From: Clostridia bacterium
Lineage (GTDB): Bacteria; Bacillota; DSM-521; Neomoorellales; Neomoorellaceae
Direction: 5' to 3'
DNA: 25,917 nucleotides
Assembly: GCA_030445875.1 (NCBI GenBank)
Contig: JASUSX010000001.1
Span: 1 to 25,917 of the forward strand
Positions 16,074 through 24,068 of the stretch are shown in pieces. Position 1 is the stretch's first letter. Every line of letters begins with the position of its first letter. The position numbers and the translations under genes were made by a program. Below the pieces are notes generated by a model. That model saw nothing but the letters and a program-made list of their open reading frames with translations, was not told the DNA's origin and did no database searches.

Positions 16074-16907
16074 TTAGTTCGCTGCCAGGGTAAGGAATTG
16101 TTCCTTATCGCCCCGGTAGGTTAAGTGTTTCAGGGCCGCGATCATCCGGCCGGGTTCCTGGTGCTGCCAGACGTTACGGCCGAAAACAACGCCGCAGGCT
16201 CCCGCCTCGATGCCGTCTAACACCATGGCCGCGACCTCCGCCGGCGGTTGTTTGCTCCCACCAAGGATGGCAATGGGTACCGGGCAGCCCGCGATTACAG
16301 TCCGGAAGCTCTCCGGGGTACCGACATACTGGGTCTTGACCATATCGGCCCCTAACTCCGCCGCGATCCGGCACATATCGGCGTTGAGCTGGATATCCCG
16401 GCCCTTTTCCGGCGTGATCCTCTGCCCCCAGACAGTGGGCTCGACAATCAGGGGCATATTCCAGCGGTCACATTCCTCCGCCAACCTGGCGATGTATGCC
16501 ATGTTCCAGGCCTGCAGCTTAACATCATTGCGGCCAAAGACCAGCAGGGCTTTAATGGCGTCGGCCCCCAGGCGCACCGCTTCCTGGACGGAAAGGGTCT
16601 GGCGCTGCTCCTCCATGCCGGCGTCTTCTTTCGGTATCGTCGAGGCGATGACAAAATCGCTGGAGATCACCAGGGCGGGGGCGCCCTTACCGGCAAACAG
16701 GTGGTTGAAGGTCCGGGCCATGCCGGCGCTCAGCAGGATGGCGTCCGGCCCGGCGTTAATAATTGTTTGTAATAATTTATCCGGGTTGGCCAGGCCAGGC
16801 TGGACGCCGCCCTGGCCGTGGTCCAGGGCCACCATCACCGTGCGCCCGCTTTCCCGGTCGAAAAGCCTGCTCATCCTTAACTCCTTGTTCCAGTGGCGTG
16901 CAAGCAT
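16074..16907 (-). CDS. Class I aldolase/thiolase of the DeoC/LacD-LsrF type
   Basis: A 277-residue TIM-barrel aldolase. It has VMVALDHGQGG (24-34), the Schiff-base Lys191 in DMVKTQY, and C-terminal phosphate-binding segments ILGGSK (214-219) and VVFGRNVWQH (240-249). This is the pattern of LsrF, archaeal class I fructose-bisphosphate aldolase and ADH synthase. It would cleave or join a phosphorylated ketose, often giving DHAP plus an aldehyde (or acetyl-CoA in LsrF). Two starts are possible: ATG at 16907 after GGGAGG, used here, and an ATG at residue 12 (16874) with AAGGAG 6 bases before it, which would give the more usual MSRLF beginning. It sits 5 bp after the amidohydrolase stop, in the same operon as the kinase that could make its phosphorylated substrate. 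Confidence 0.9.
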   Translation of the reverse strand: MLARHWNKELRMSRLFDRESGRTVMVALDHGQGGVQPGLANPDKLLQTIINAGPDAILLSAGMARTFNHLFAGKGAPALVISSDFVIASTIPKEDAGMEEQRQTLSVQEAVRLGADAIKALLVFGRNDVKLQAWNMAYIARLAEECDRWNMPLIVEPTVWGQRITPEKGRDIQLNADMCRIAAELGADMVKTQYVGTPESFRTVIAGCPVPIAILGGSKQPPAEVAAMVLDGIEAGACGVVFGRNVWQHQEPGRMIAALKHLTYRGDKEQFLTLAAN

Positions 16908-16912
16908 AACAT

Positions 16913-18256
16913 TTACCTCCCTGCAAATGTTATCAATATATTGTTGAGGGCCCTTTGGGCCTGGGTGAGGATCTGGTCTTCAGCGCCGAGTAAAAACCGG
17001 CCTTCCCGGACCAGGAAGCGGCCATCAACCATGACGTCCCTTACCGCGTCCCGGCCGGCAGCATAGACGATGGCCGCGACGGGGTCGGGGCTGGGGACGA
17101 CCCTTTCGCTCTTCAAGTTCAGGAACACCAGGTCGGCTTTTTTGCCCACGGCAATACTGCCACATTCCTCTTCGCGCCCCAGGGCCCGGGCACCCCCCAG
17201 GGTAGCCATACGGAAGACCTCCCGCGCCGGCATCACGGCAGCATCCTGGGTGACACCCTTGGGCAAAAGGGCCGCCAGGCGCATCTCCTGGAAGATATTA
17301 AGGCTGTTATTGCAAGGGGCGCCGTCGGCACCAAGGGAAAGGGTAATTCCCTTTTGCAGCATTTTATGGGTCGGGGCAATGCCGGAGCCCAGCTTCAGGT
17401 TGGCGCTGGGGCAGTGGGCTACCCTGGTGGAGGTCCGGCCCAGGATCGCCATGTCTTCCTCATCCACCCACACGCAGTGGGCTAAGAGCAGCCGCGGCCC
17501 GGTCAGGCCCAGCCGGTGCAGGTACTTAATCTCCCTTAAGCCCCGCCTGGCCTCCACCAGGGCGCTTTCCTCCCGGTTCTCGCAGGCGTGGGTATGAATA
17601 AGCACCCCTTCCCGGTCGGATATTCCCTTTAGTTCGTGCAACAGCTTCTCCGAGGTCGTCAGGATCCCCCGCGGGCAAAAGGCGTAATGGAGGCGCCCGC
17701 CGGCGGCACCGTGCCATTTCTGCAGTAGTTTTAGAGATGCCCGCAAGGTCTCTTCTGTTGTCTCTTGAAAGGCCCCGGGCAGGGCGCCCAGCTGCCCCGG
17801 CGTATCCCCAAAGTCCATCATCGCTTTGCCAAAGACGGCCCGGATACCCAGCTCCTGGAGGGCGCGGGCCGTAGCTTCTGTATGCCTTACCGATTCCATG
17901 ACGCCGACACAGGTTGTCCCCGATTTGAGGAGTTCCAACCCGCCCAGCAGGGCGGAATAGTAAGTGCTTTCCTCGCTGTGCAGGGCTTCCAGGGGCCATA
18001 TCCGCTCCTTAAGCCAGGTGAGCAGGGTTAAATCGTCGGCCGAACCCCGGAAGAGGGCCTGGCATAAATGGACATGGGTCTGAACGAAGCCGGGGACGAT
18101 CACTTTACCCCTGGCGTCAATAATTTTATCCGCCCTGGCCGCTTCCAGGTTTCCGGCTAGCGCTGCAATTTTGCCCTCTGCTACCAGCAGGTCGCTTTCG
18201 CGCGGGGGACTATCAGCATCGGTGATTAACAGGCCGTTTTTAATAAGAATCCGCAC
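16913..18256 (-). CDS. Amidohydrolase, MTA/SAH deaminase-guanine deaminase superfamily
   Basis: A 447-residue metal-dependent hydrolase of the TrzA/AtzB/MtaD group. The metal ligands look complete: His61 and His63 (QTHVHLCQALFRG), His223 in HTHACEN with Glu226, His260 (LAHCVW) and Asp311 (GADGAP). LTWLKERIWPLEA (78-90) is very like S-adenosylhomocysteine/methylthioadenosine deaminases. The loop at 191-202 reads YAFCPRGILTTS, unlike the usual histidine-containing segment of those enzymes, so the base or ring recognised may differ. It probably removes an amino group from an aminated heterocycle or nucleoside. The GTG start is 8 bases after AGAGGAG and overlaps the permease gene by 17 bases, tying it to the importer that likely brings in its substrate. 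Confidence 0.92.
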   Translation of the reverse strand: MRILIKNGLLITDADSPPRESDLLVAEGKIAALAGNLEAARADKIIDARGKVIVPGFVQTHVHLCQALFRGSADDLTLLTWLKERIWPLEALHSEESTYYSALLGGLELLKSGTTCVGVMESVRHTEATARALQELGIRAVFGKAMMDFGDTPGQLGALPGAFQETTEETLRASLKLLQKWHGAAGGRLHYAFCPRGILTTSEKLLHELKGISDREGVLIHTHACENREESALVEARRGLREIKYLHRLGLTGPRLLLAHCVWVDEEDMAILGRTSTRVAHCPSANLKLGSGIAPTHKMLQKGITLSLGADGAPCNNSLNIFQEMRLAALLPKGVTQDAAVMPAREVFRMATLGGARALGREEECGSIAVGKKADLVFLNLKSERVVPSPDPVAAIVYAAGRDAVRDVMVDGRFLVREGRFLLGAEDQILTQAQRALNNILITFAGR

Positions 18257-19172
18257 TTTGAACTCTCCTCTTCCCTTTCATCTTCCTGTAGGTGGTCATA
18301 GCCAGTACGATCGTTGTGATGATATAGGGAAGCATTAAAGCGAAGTAGGAAGGGATATTGAGGCTCTGGAAGCGGATAGACAGGCTGTCCACCAGGCCGA
18401 AGAGCAAGGAGGCGATGAAGACCCGGAAGGGGTCGCCTTCGCCAAAGACCACCGCGGCGATGGCGATAAAGCCCCGCCCGGCCGTCATATTCTCCACAAA
18501 CTGCGACAGGTAACCTATGGACAGATAGGCTCCCCCCAGGCCGCACAAAGCGCCATTTAAGACCAGGCTGATATACCTTACCCGCCGGACGCTGATGCCA
18601 GCGGCGGCCAGAGCCTCCTTGTTCTGCCCGGCAGCGCGGATATAAAGGCCCAGGGGGGTACGGTAGAGGAAGATCGCCAGGGCCACTACCAGCAGCCAGC
18701 TGAAGTAAACTAAGACGGAGTCCCCGCTCAAAAGGGCGCCGATAACCGGCAGCCTGTCGATACCGGGTATATTGAGCACCGGTATGCCCTGGATGCGGGG
18801 AGAACTGAAGGCGCCTTTCACGCCAAAGAGGGTCCGCAGCAGGTAGGTCGTAGCGCCCAGGCCCAGGACGTTAATGGCCACCCCGGCCACGATCTCGTCC
18901 GCCCTGAGGTCCACGACAAAGAAGGCAAAAACTAGGGCCAGCAGGCTGCTAAAGAGGATGCCCCCTAAAACCCCCAGCACCCAGCTATTGAATAAATAGT
19001 CGAAGACTATGGCGCTGAAGCTCCCCACCAGCATTAGCCCCTCCAGGCCGATGTTAAAGACACCGCACTGGCTGGCTAACAGGCCCCCGAGGCTGGCTAA
19101 AAGCAGGGGCGTAGTCATACGGATCCCGGCTACCAGCACTTCGATAGAAAAGATTACCTCCACAATGGGCAT
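18240..19172 (-). CDS. BMP-type ABC transporter permease, second subunit
   Basis: A 310-residue integral membrane protein of the BPD_transp_2 family with about eight to nine hydrophobic segments. The conserved QCGVFNIGLEGLMLVGS (35-51) is typical of the shorter permease in nucleoside-type BmpA importers (NupQ/YufQ class). It forms the membrane channel with the permease encoded just upstream; the genes are 4 bp apart. Together with the BMP lipoprotein and the double ATPase it would bring a nucleoside-like solute into the cell. Length is normal. Confidence 0.93.
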   Translation of the reverse strand: MPIVEVIFSIEVLVAGIRMTTPLLLASLGGLLASQCGVFNIGLEGLMLVGSFSAIVFDYLFNSWVLGVLGGILFSSLLALVFAFFVVDLRADEIVAGVAINVLGLGATTYLLRTLFGVKGAFSSPRIQGIPVLNIPGIDRLPVIGALLSGDSVLVYFSWLLVVALAIFLYRTPLGLYIRAAGQNKEALAAAGISVRRVRYISLVLNGALCGLGGAYLSIGYLSQFVENMTAGRGFIAIAAVVFGEGDPFRVFIASLLFGLVDSLSIRFQSLNIPSYFALMLPYIITTIVLAMTTYRKMKGKRRVQSADSY

Positions 19173-19176
19173 GGTC

Positions 19177-20295
19177 CTACTGGCCCCCTTTCAATTCCAG
19201 GTTAGGGATTGCCCCCTGTTTTTTCTGCTCGTTACTGGCCAGCTTGTTTTCGAAATAACTGGCTATGGAGCCCCTGGCGGTCACGAAGAGAATGATCAGG
19301 GCCTGCAGGACACTGCTTAGCTCGGACGGTATCTTAGTCGCCAGTTCCATGGCCAGGCCACCCGCCCTCATGGCCCCGAAGAGGATGGCCGCCGGCAGGA
19401 TACCAAAGGGGTTATTCCCGGCCATAAGGGATACGGTAATACCGTCAAAGCCATAACCCGGAGAGAAGTCCTGGACAAAACGGTACTGGACCCCTAAAAC
19501 CTGGACGGCCCCGGCCAGGCCCGCCAGCCCGCCGCTAATTAACATGGCCAGGATAATATTGTTGTTGACCCGTAAGCCGGCATAACGGGCAAAGTTGATG
19601 TTCTGCCCCATCATCCGGCACTCATAACCGCGTACGCTGTACTTAAAAAATACCCAGATCAGGACTATAGTGATGAGGGCCAGGACAAACCCCAGGTTCA
19701 GCCTGGAGAGGGAATAGAGCAATGGTAGCTTGGCGCTCGCCATGATGTCCCTGGTCATGCCCATGGGGGCGCTGGCGGGTTTTAGGGGGTAATTAACCAG
19801 GTAGGACGTAAAGAGAATGGCTACATAATTGGCCATGATGGTGGTTACTACCTCATCGGCGCCTGTTTTAACCTTCAGGATGGCCGGGAACACCCCGAAC
19901 AAACCGCCCAGGAGAAAGCCCCCCAGTAAAGCCAGGGGGATATGCACGGCGGAGGGCAGGCCGGTGATATAAATGCCCAGGACGGCCGCGGCTATACCGC
20001 CCATGTAGAGCTGCCCCTCGGAGCCGATATTAAAGACGCCCGCCTTAAAGGCCACCGCCACCGATAACCCGGTAAAAATGAGGGGGGTAGCATTGGCCAG
20101 GGTTGAGGCCAGGTGGTATAAGTCGCCGAAGGAGCCGGTATACATGGCGAGATAGGCCACCAGGGGGCTGTCCCCGTTGGCCAGGATGATAAAAACGCCG
20201 ATCAGCAGGGCCCCTAAAATGGCTAAGATGGAGGTAAAAACCCCGTAAAGCCTGTATAGTTTAGCTATTATAGCAACCACCAGCTTTCCCGTCAT
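19177..20295 (-). CDS. BMP-type ABC transporter permease, first subunit
   Basis: A 372-residue membrane protein of the BPD_transp_2 family, the longer of the two permeases (NupP/YufP class). It carries FKAGVFNIGSEGQLYMGG (83-100) and TGADEVVTTIMANYVAILF, both usual for this subunit. The N-terminus has a hydrophobic segment typical of the long form. The ATG is preceded by AGGTGG and overlaps the end of the ATPase gene by 35 bases, so translation of the permease may depend on ribosomes that finish the ATPase. That makes the ATPase frameshift upstream potentially polar. Confidence 0.93.
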   Translation of the reverse strand: MTGKLVVAIIAKLYRLYGVFTSILAILGALLIGVFIILANGDSPLVAYLAMYTGSFGDLYHLASTLANATPLIFTGLSVAVAFKAGVFNIGSEGQLYMGGIAAAVLGIYITGLPSAVHIPLALLGGFLLGGLFGVFPAILKVKTGADEVVTTIMANYVAILFTSYLVNYPLKPASAPMGMTRDIMASAKLPLLYSLSRLNLGFVLALITIVLIWVFFKYSVRGYECRMMGQNINFARYAGLRVNNNIILAMLISGGLAGLAGAVQVLGVQYRFVQDFSPGYGFDGITVSLMAGNNPFGILPAAILFGAMRAGGLAMELATKIPSELSSVLQALIILFVTARGSIASYFENKLASNEQKKQGAIPNLELKGGQ

Positions 20296-21816
20296 CGGCC
20301 ACCTGGTGCTTGGCGCCGGTCATATAGAGCCCGATTTCCTCCCGCGTAATGTCATGGGGGGTGAATTCGCCCGTTATGCGGCCTTCAAAGAGGACCAGGA
20401 TCCGGTCGCTCAAGGCAAACACTTCATCTAAATCAGTGGAAATAAGCAAGATGCCCTTACCAGCATTGCGCAGGGCCATTAGTTGCTCGTGGATAAACCG
20501 GGTAGAAGCAATATCCACACCCCGCGATGGCTGGGATACTACCAGCACGGGGTTGTCCAGGTTAAACTCCCTGGCCACAACGACCTTTTGCTGGTTGCCA
20601 CCAGAGAGGTGGCGGGCTAACTGGAAAGGGCTATTAACTTTAATAGAAAACCTGGCGATCAAGCCCTGGACCCGCGGTGTAGACTTGCGGTAATCTATCA
20701 AAGCCTTGCCCCCAATAGTGCCCCGCCTGTGGATGCCGGCAATTAGATTATCGTGGATTGTTCCCTCTATATTGAGGCCGGTCTTTATCCTGTCCTCGGG
20801 AATATAAGCGACCTTTCCCGGCGTTTAACAGCCTGCAGGCTGGTAATTTCCTCGTCGTTAACAAAGATCCTGCCCCCGGCCACCTCGCCCAGGCCAGCCA
20901 GGGCTTCCGCCAGTTCTGTCTGGCCGTTGCCTTCGACACCGGCGATAGTAACTATCTCCCCGGATTTTACCCCGAAGCTTACTTCCTTGACTTTTTTAAC
21001 CCCGAAGCTATCGTAAACACTGAGGCGGTCAACCCTTAACACTTCCCTGGTGGCGCCTTTTACCTCTTCCCTGGGAAAAGCCTGAAAGGAAACCTCTTTG
21101 CCTACCATTAAACTGGCCAGCTCCCTTTCGTTGGTCTCCCTGGTCACCAGGTTGCCGGCAACACACCCCTGCCGCAGGATGGTGACCCGCTGGGAAATGG
21201 CCAGGACTTCCTTTAATTTGTGGGTGATCAGGATGATCGTCTTCCCCTGGGCCGCCATTTTACGGATAGTATTGAAGAGTTCCCTTGTTTCCCCGGGGGT
21301 AAGAACCGCCGTCGGCTCGTCCAGGATCAGTATCCGAGCGCCCCGCCCCAGGGCCTTCAGGATCTCTACCCTCTGGAGGATACCTACCGGCAGGTCCTTG
21401 ATCCTGGCCGCGGGATCAATGGTGAGGCCGAATTCCCGGGACATTTTTAACGTCATGGCCAGCATTTTTTCCCTGTCGACCAGGAGGCCCTGCCTGGGCT
21501 CCATTCCCAGGCATATATTCTCAGCTACGGTAAAACCCGGTACCAGTTTGAAGTGCTGGTGCACCATGCCAATCCCCAGATCGATAGCCACCCTGGGGCT
21601 GGCGATCTTTACCTCCTGGCCATTAATAAGGATAGCCCCGCTGTCCGGGGTAATAAGGCCATAGAGGATGTTCATCAGGGTGCTTTTACCGGCCCCATTT
21701 TCACCGACGATAGCGTGGACTTCGCCCTGCTTGACCTGCAGGTTAATATTTCTATTGGCCCACAAGCCACCGTAGTGCTTGCTGATGTTACGCATTTCCA
21801 CGGCGTAAGCATCCAC
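20261..21816 (-). pseudogene. BMP-type ABC transporter ATPase (two-domain), interrupted by a single-base frameshift
   Basis: The gene should encode a duplicated ATPase of about 518 residues. The first open part (21816-20785, GTG start) holds Walker A GENGAGKS, signature LPVGILQRVEI and Walker B ILILDEPTAV, then the degenerate second Walker A GVEGNGQTE. It ends early at TAA 20785-20787 after VKRRERSLIF. The missing part continues in another frame (KVAYIPEDRIKTGLNIEG), with the second signature LSGGNQQKV and VLVVSQPSRGVD, to the stop at 20261. Adding one G to the G run at 20817-20819 restores the normal family sequence through the junction. The cause is either a recent deletion or a homopolymer sequencing error. 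The codons around it do not make a canonical -1 slippery site. All neighbours are intact, which favours an error or a very recent event. Confidence 0.88.
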
Positions 21817-21846
21817 TTATCAAGAAGCCCCCCTTCGGGCACGGCA

Positions 21847-21868
21847 GGCAGGGCTATACAGCCCTGCC
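21847..21868 (-). other. Perfect hairpin between the BMP lipoprotein and ATPase genes
   Basis: The arms ggcagggct (21847-21855) and agccctgcc (21860-21868) pair over 9 bp with a 4-base loop. No U-run follows on the minus strand. Its place just after a solute-binding-protein gene fits a 3' stabilising or partial-attenuation element that lets the binding protein be made in excess over the membrane parts; that role is inference. Confidence 0.55.
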
Positions 21869-21893
21869 GCCTTGCGCCCCGCCCCTACCAGGG

Positions 21894-22955
21894 CTACTTC
21901 TTAACCTCATCCACCGTAATCTTGCCTTGAATTATATCCTCCTGGGCCTTATTGACCGCGTCCAGAATATCTTTGGGGATAAAGTTTTTCATATAAGAGT
22001 CGAATAACAGCTCGACTCCTTTATCTTTGAGGCCGAACTTGACAGTCTGCCCGCTTTTGAGGCTGCCCTCTTTCCACATCTTGACGGTATCGTAGAAGGA
22101 AACACCTACATTTTTCAGCATACTGCCGGTGACGTTTTCCGGGGCCATGGGGGATTTATCGGTATCTACACCGATGGCGTACTTGCCCTTTTCTTTGGCC
22201 GCCAGGATGACGCCGTCCCCGGTTTTGGAGGCCACGTCATAAACGATATCCGCGCCCTGGTCATAAAGGGAGAGGGTCAACTCTTTGCCTTTTGCCGGGT
22301 CATCGAAACTACCGGCAAAGAGGACCTTTACCTCCACCTGGGGGTCAACAGCCTTCACGCCCTGCTTAAAGCCCACAATAAAGTTATTGATTACGGGGAT
22401 ATCCATCGCCCCCACCAGGCCCACAACCTTCTGGGGGTTAATGCCTTTCAGCTGGGTGCGGGAGGTGAGCTGCCCGGCCATTACACCCGCCAGGTAGGAA
22501 CCTTCGTTTTCTTTATAACCCACCGAAACGATATTGGGCGCCTGGATAGGCGATTCCCCATCGGCATAGACGAAGATGGTGTCAGGGAACTTGCTGGCTA
22601 TATCCCCTAAGGCTTTCTCGAACTGATAACCCGGATTGACAAATACCAGTTTGTAGTCTTTAGCCGCGGTCATGAGCAGGTCGTAATAAAGAGAAGGGTC
22701 CTCCTTGCCCTCCAGGACTTTGTAATTCAGGCCGAATTCCTTGGCTGACTTCGTTAACCCTTCGTTGCCGGAGTCAAAGATACCGGTGTCGCCCAGGCTC
22801 CCGGAAGTCACCATAGCGATGTCGCCTTTTTTGTTGCTGGGAGCCTTGTTATCGGAACCCGTGTCCTTAACGGAGCCGGTATTGCCGCCACCGCAACCTG
22901 CAAGTAGTGCCATGGCCAAAACCAGTGCGGCGGCTATCAGAGCTGCCCTCTTCAT
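21894..22955 (-). CDS. BMP-family ABC transporter substrate-binding lipoprotein
   Basis: A protein of about 353 residues with a lipoprotein signal peptide (MKRAALIAAALVLAMALL, lipobox LAGC, Cys21) and a BMP/PnrA-like periplasmic-binding fold. IAMVTSGSLGDTGIFDSGNEGL near the mature N-terminus and GVDTDKSPMAPENVTGSMLKN further on are typical. Known relatives bind purine nucleosides, and one spirochaete relative binds riboflavin. Although an ATG lies at 22961, AAGGAGG stands right against it and 6 bases before the ATG at 22955, so the latter is chosen. It follows the DeoR regulator and opens the transporter block of the operon. It would capture the substrate outside the membrane. Confidence 0.93.
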   Translation of the reverse strand: MKRAALIAAALVLAMALLAGCGGGNTGSVKDTGSDNKAPSNKKGDIAMVTSGSLGDTGIFDSGNEGLTKSAKEFGLNYKVLEGKEDPSLYYDLLMTAAKDYKLVFVNPGYQFEKALGDIASKFPDTIFVYADGESPIQAPNIVSVGYKENEGSYLAGVMAGQLTSRTQLKGINPQKVVGLVGAMDIPVINNFIVGFKQGVKAVDPQVEVKVLFAGSFDDPAKGKELTLSLYDQGADIVYDVASKTGDGVILAAKEKGKYAIGVDTDKSPMAPENVTGSMLKNVGVSFYDTVKMWKEGSLKSGQTVKFGLKDKGVELLFDSYMKNFIPKDILDAVNKAQEDIIQGKITVDEVKK

Positions 22956-23035
22956 GCTCATCCTCCTTATTCCCTGTTAATTCGCCCGTTAATGTAACTA
23001 CTGACTATTGGTATTATTTTCTATCTCATAAAACA

Positions 23036-23821
23036 TCATCCTTTCACCAGGGTTTTGGCTAACTGCCTTTCCTCCCATATTACCTTTGTCTGCGACTCCT
23101 GGCACGCTTTCAAATAAGGCAACGGGGGTTTGACGTTGGTTACTATCAGATGTACCTGTTGCAAATCCGCTACTTTAATAAAGGCGGAAACATCGAATTT
23201 GGTATTATCGATTAACAAAATGACCTCCCTGGCCCTCTCCATCATTAAGCGTTTGATCCTGGCTTCGTCTTCCGAGTAGTCGGTGATCCCTCCTTCGAGA
23301 TTTATCCCTGCGGCGCCAATAAAGGCCTTATCAACATACATGTTTTTATATGCCTGCTCGGCGATGGATCCCACCAGGGACATAAATTCCGACCGGATCT
23401 CCCCACCGGTAAGATACACCTTGGCGCTGCCTTTGGCTAAATACAAACCTGCTTGAATAGAAGGTGTAATTACCACAATATCACGCTTGGCTACCTGCTT
23501 GGCCAACTCTATAATGGTGGTCCCTACATCCAGGGAGATAACATCCCCCTCAGCTATTAAATTACACGCCAGCCTGGCTATCTTCCTCTTAGCTTCGGGC
23601 AGACGGTTGGCTCGGATAGGCAAGGGGTTTTCCAGATGCAACCCCTTTATTTTAGCCGCGCCACCAAAGACCCGCTTGATGACTCCTTTCTTTTCCATAC
23701 TCTGCAGATCACGGCGGATGGTCATTTCCGATACATTCAATATGCCTGCCAGTTCTTTTACGCTGACAGTGTCTTTATCCTCAAGCAGTGACAGGATAAC
23801 TTTCTCTCTCTCTTCAAACAT
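23036..23821 (-). CDS. DeoR-family transcriptional regulator
   Basis: A 261-residue repressor of the DeoR/GlpR type. It has an N-terminal helix-turn-helix (SVKELAGILNVSEMTIRRDLQSMEKKGVIKR region, about 19-49) and a C-terminal sugar-phosphate isomerase-like sensor domain with DVGTTIIELA, VYLTGGEIRSEFMSLVG, DKAFIGAAGI and LLIDNTKF. Such regulators usually sense a phosphorylated sugar made by the operon's own kinase, which fits the FGGY kinase downstream. The ribosome binding site is weak (GGGTGAT). It is the first gene of the 12-gene cluster B, about 80 bp before the BMP lipoprotein gene, and is probably autoregulated through repeats upstream of its start. Confidence 0.93.
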   Translation of the reverse strand: MFEEREKVILSLLEDKDTVSVKELAGILNVSEMTIRRDLQSMEKKGVIKRVFGGAAKIKGLHLENPLPIRANRLPEAKRKIARLACNLIAEGDVISLDVGTTIIELAKQVAKRDIVVITPSIQAGLYLAKGSAKVYLTGGEIRSEFMSLVGSIAEQAYKNMYVDKAFIGAAGINLEGGITDYSEDEARIKRLMMERAREVILLIDNTKFDVSAFIKVADLQQVHLIVTNVKPPLPYLKACQESQTKVIWEERQLAKTLVKG

Positions 23822-23836
23822 TTAATCACCCGGTCG

Positions 23837-23856
23837 ATGTTCGAGTTTGTTCTATT
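23837..23856. promoter_or_regulatory. Tandem TGTTC repeats, candidate DeoR operator
   Basis: The plus strand has two adjacent 10-base units, ATGTTCGAGT and TTGTTCTATT, that place TGTTC once per helical turn. The first resembles the GlpR half-site WATGTTCGWT. They lie 16-35 bases upstream of the deoR start codon, where a repressor could act. I found no -35/-10 pair I could defend in 23822-23930, so the promoter itself is left uncalled. Confidence 0.35.
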
Positions 23857-23928
23857 TTCATTTTCAATAATAATATTTACGCTATAGTCACCCCTTTTCC
23901 TGCTTAGTGAAATAATTCTTTTAGCCCC

Positions 23929-23982
23929 AAAAACAAAGGTGCTGCTCTGGGGGTTAAACAACCCGCCTGATCAGCACCTTTG
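23929..23982 (-). terminator. Intrinsic terminator of the arsR-permease operon
   Basis: Arms caaaggtgctg (23934-23944) and cagcacctttg (23972-23982) pair perfectly over 11 bp. An inner gggtt/aaccc stem extends the hairpin. On the minus strand TTTTT (23933-23929) follows at once. It lies about 90 bp after the permease stop and insulates cluster B from it. Confidence 0.85.
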
Positions 23983-24068
23983 CTAACAACATTAATCTAG
24001 AAGTTGTTTTCATTATCGTACTACTGTTTCAGGGTGTCAACAATATTAAAATGCGATCCCGAAGGGGC

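Noticed and set aside
16210..16947. A 245-residue plus-strand open frame
   Set aside because: It is antisense to the class I aldolase gene, and its composition (rich in Ser, Arg, Pro) is that of a shadow frame.
20785..20830. Programmed -1 ribosomal frameshifting in the ABC ATPase
   Set aside because: The zero-frame codons around the shift (CGG GAA AGG) do not form an X-XXY-YYZ slippery heptamer and re-pairing in the -1 frame would mismatch; this family is not known to need frameshifting. A single-base deletion or sequence error is simpler.
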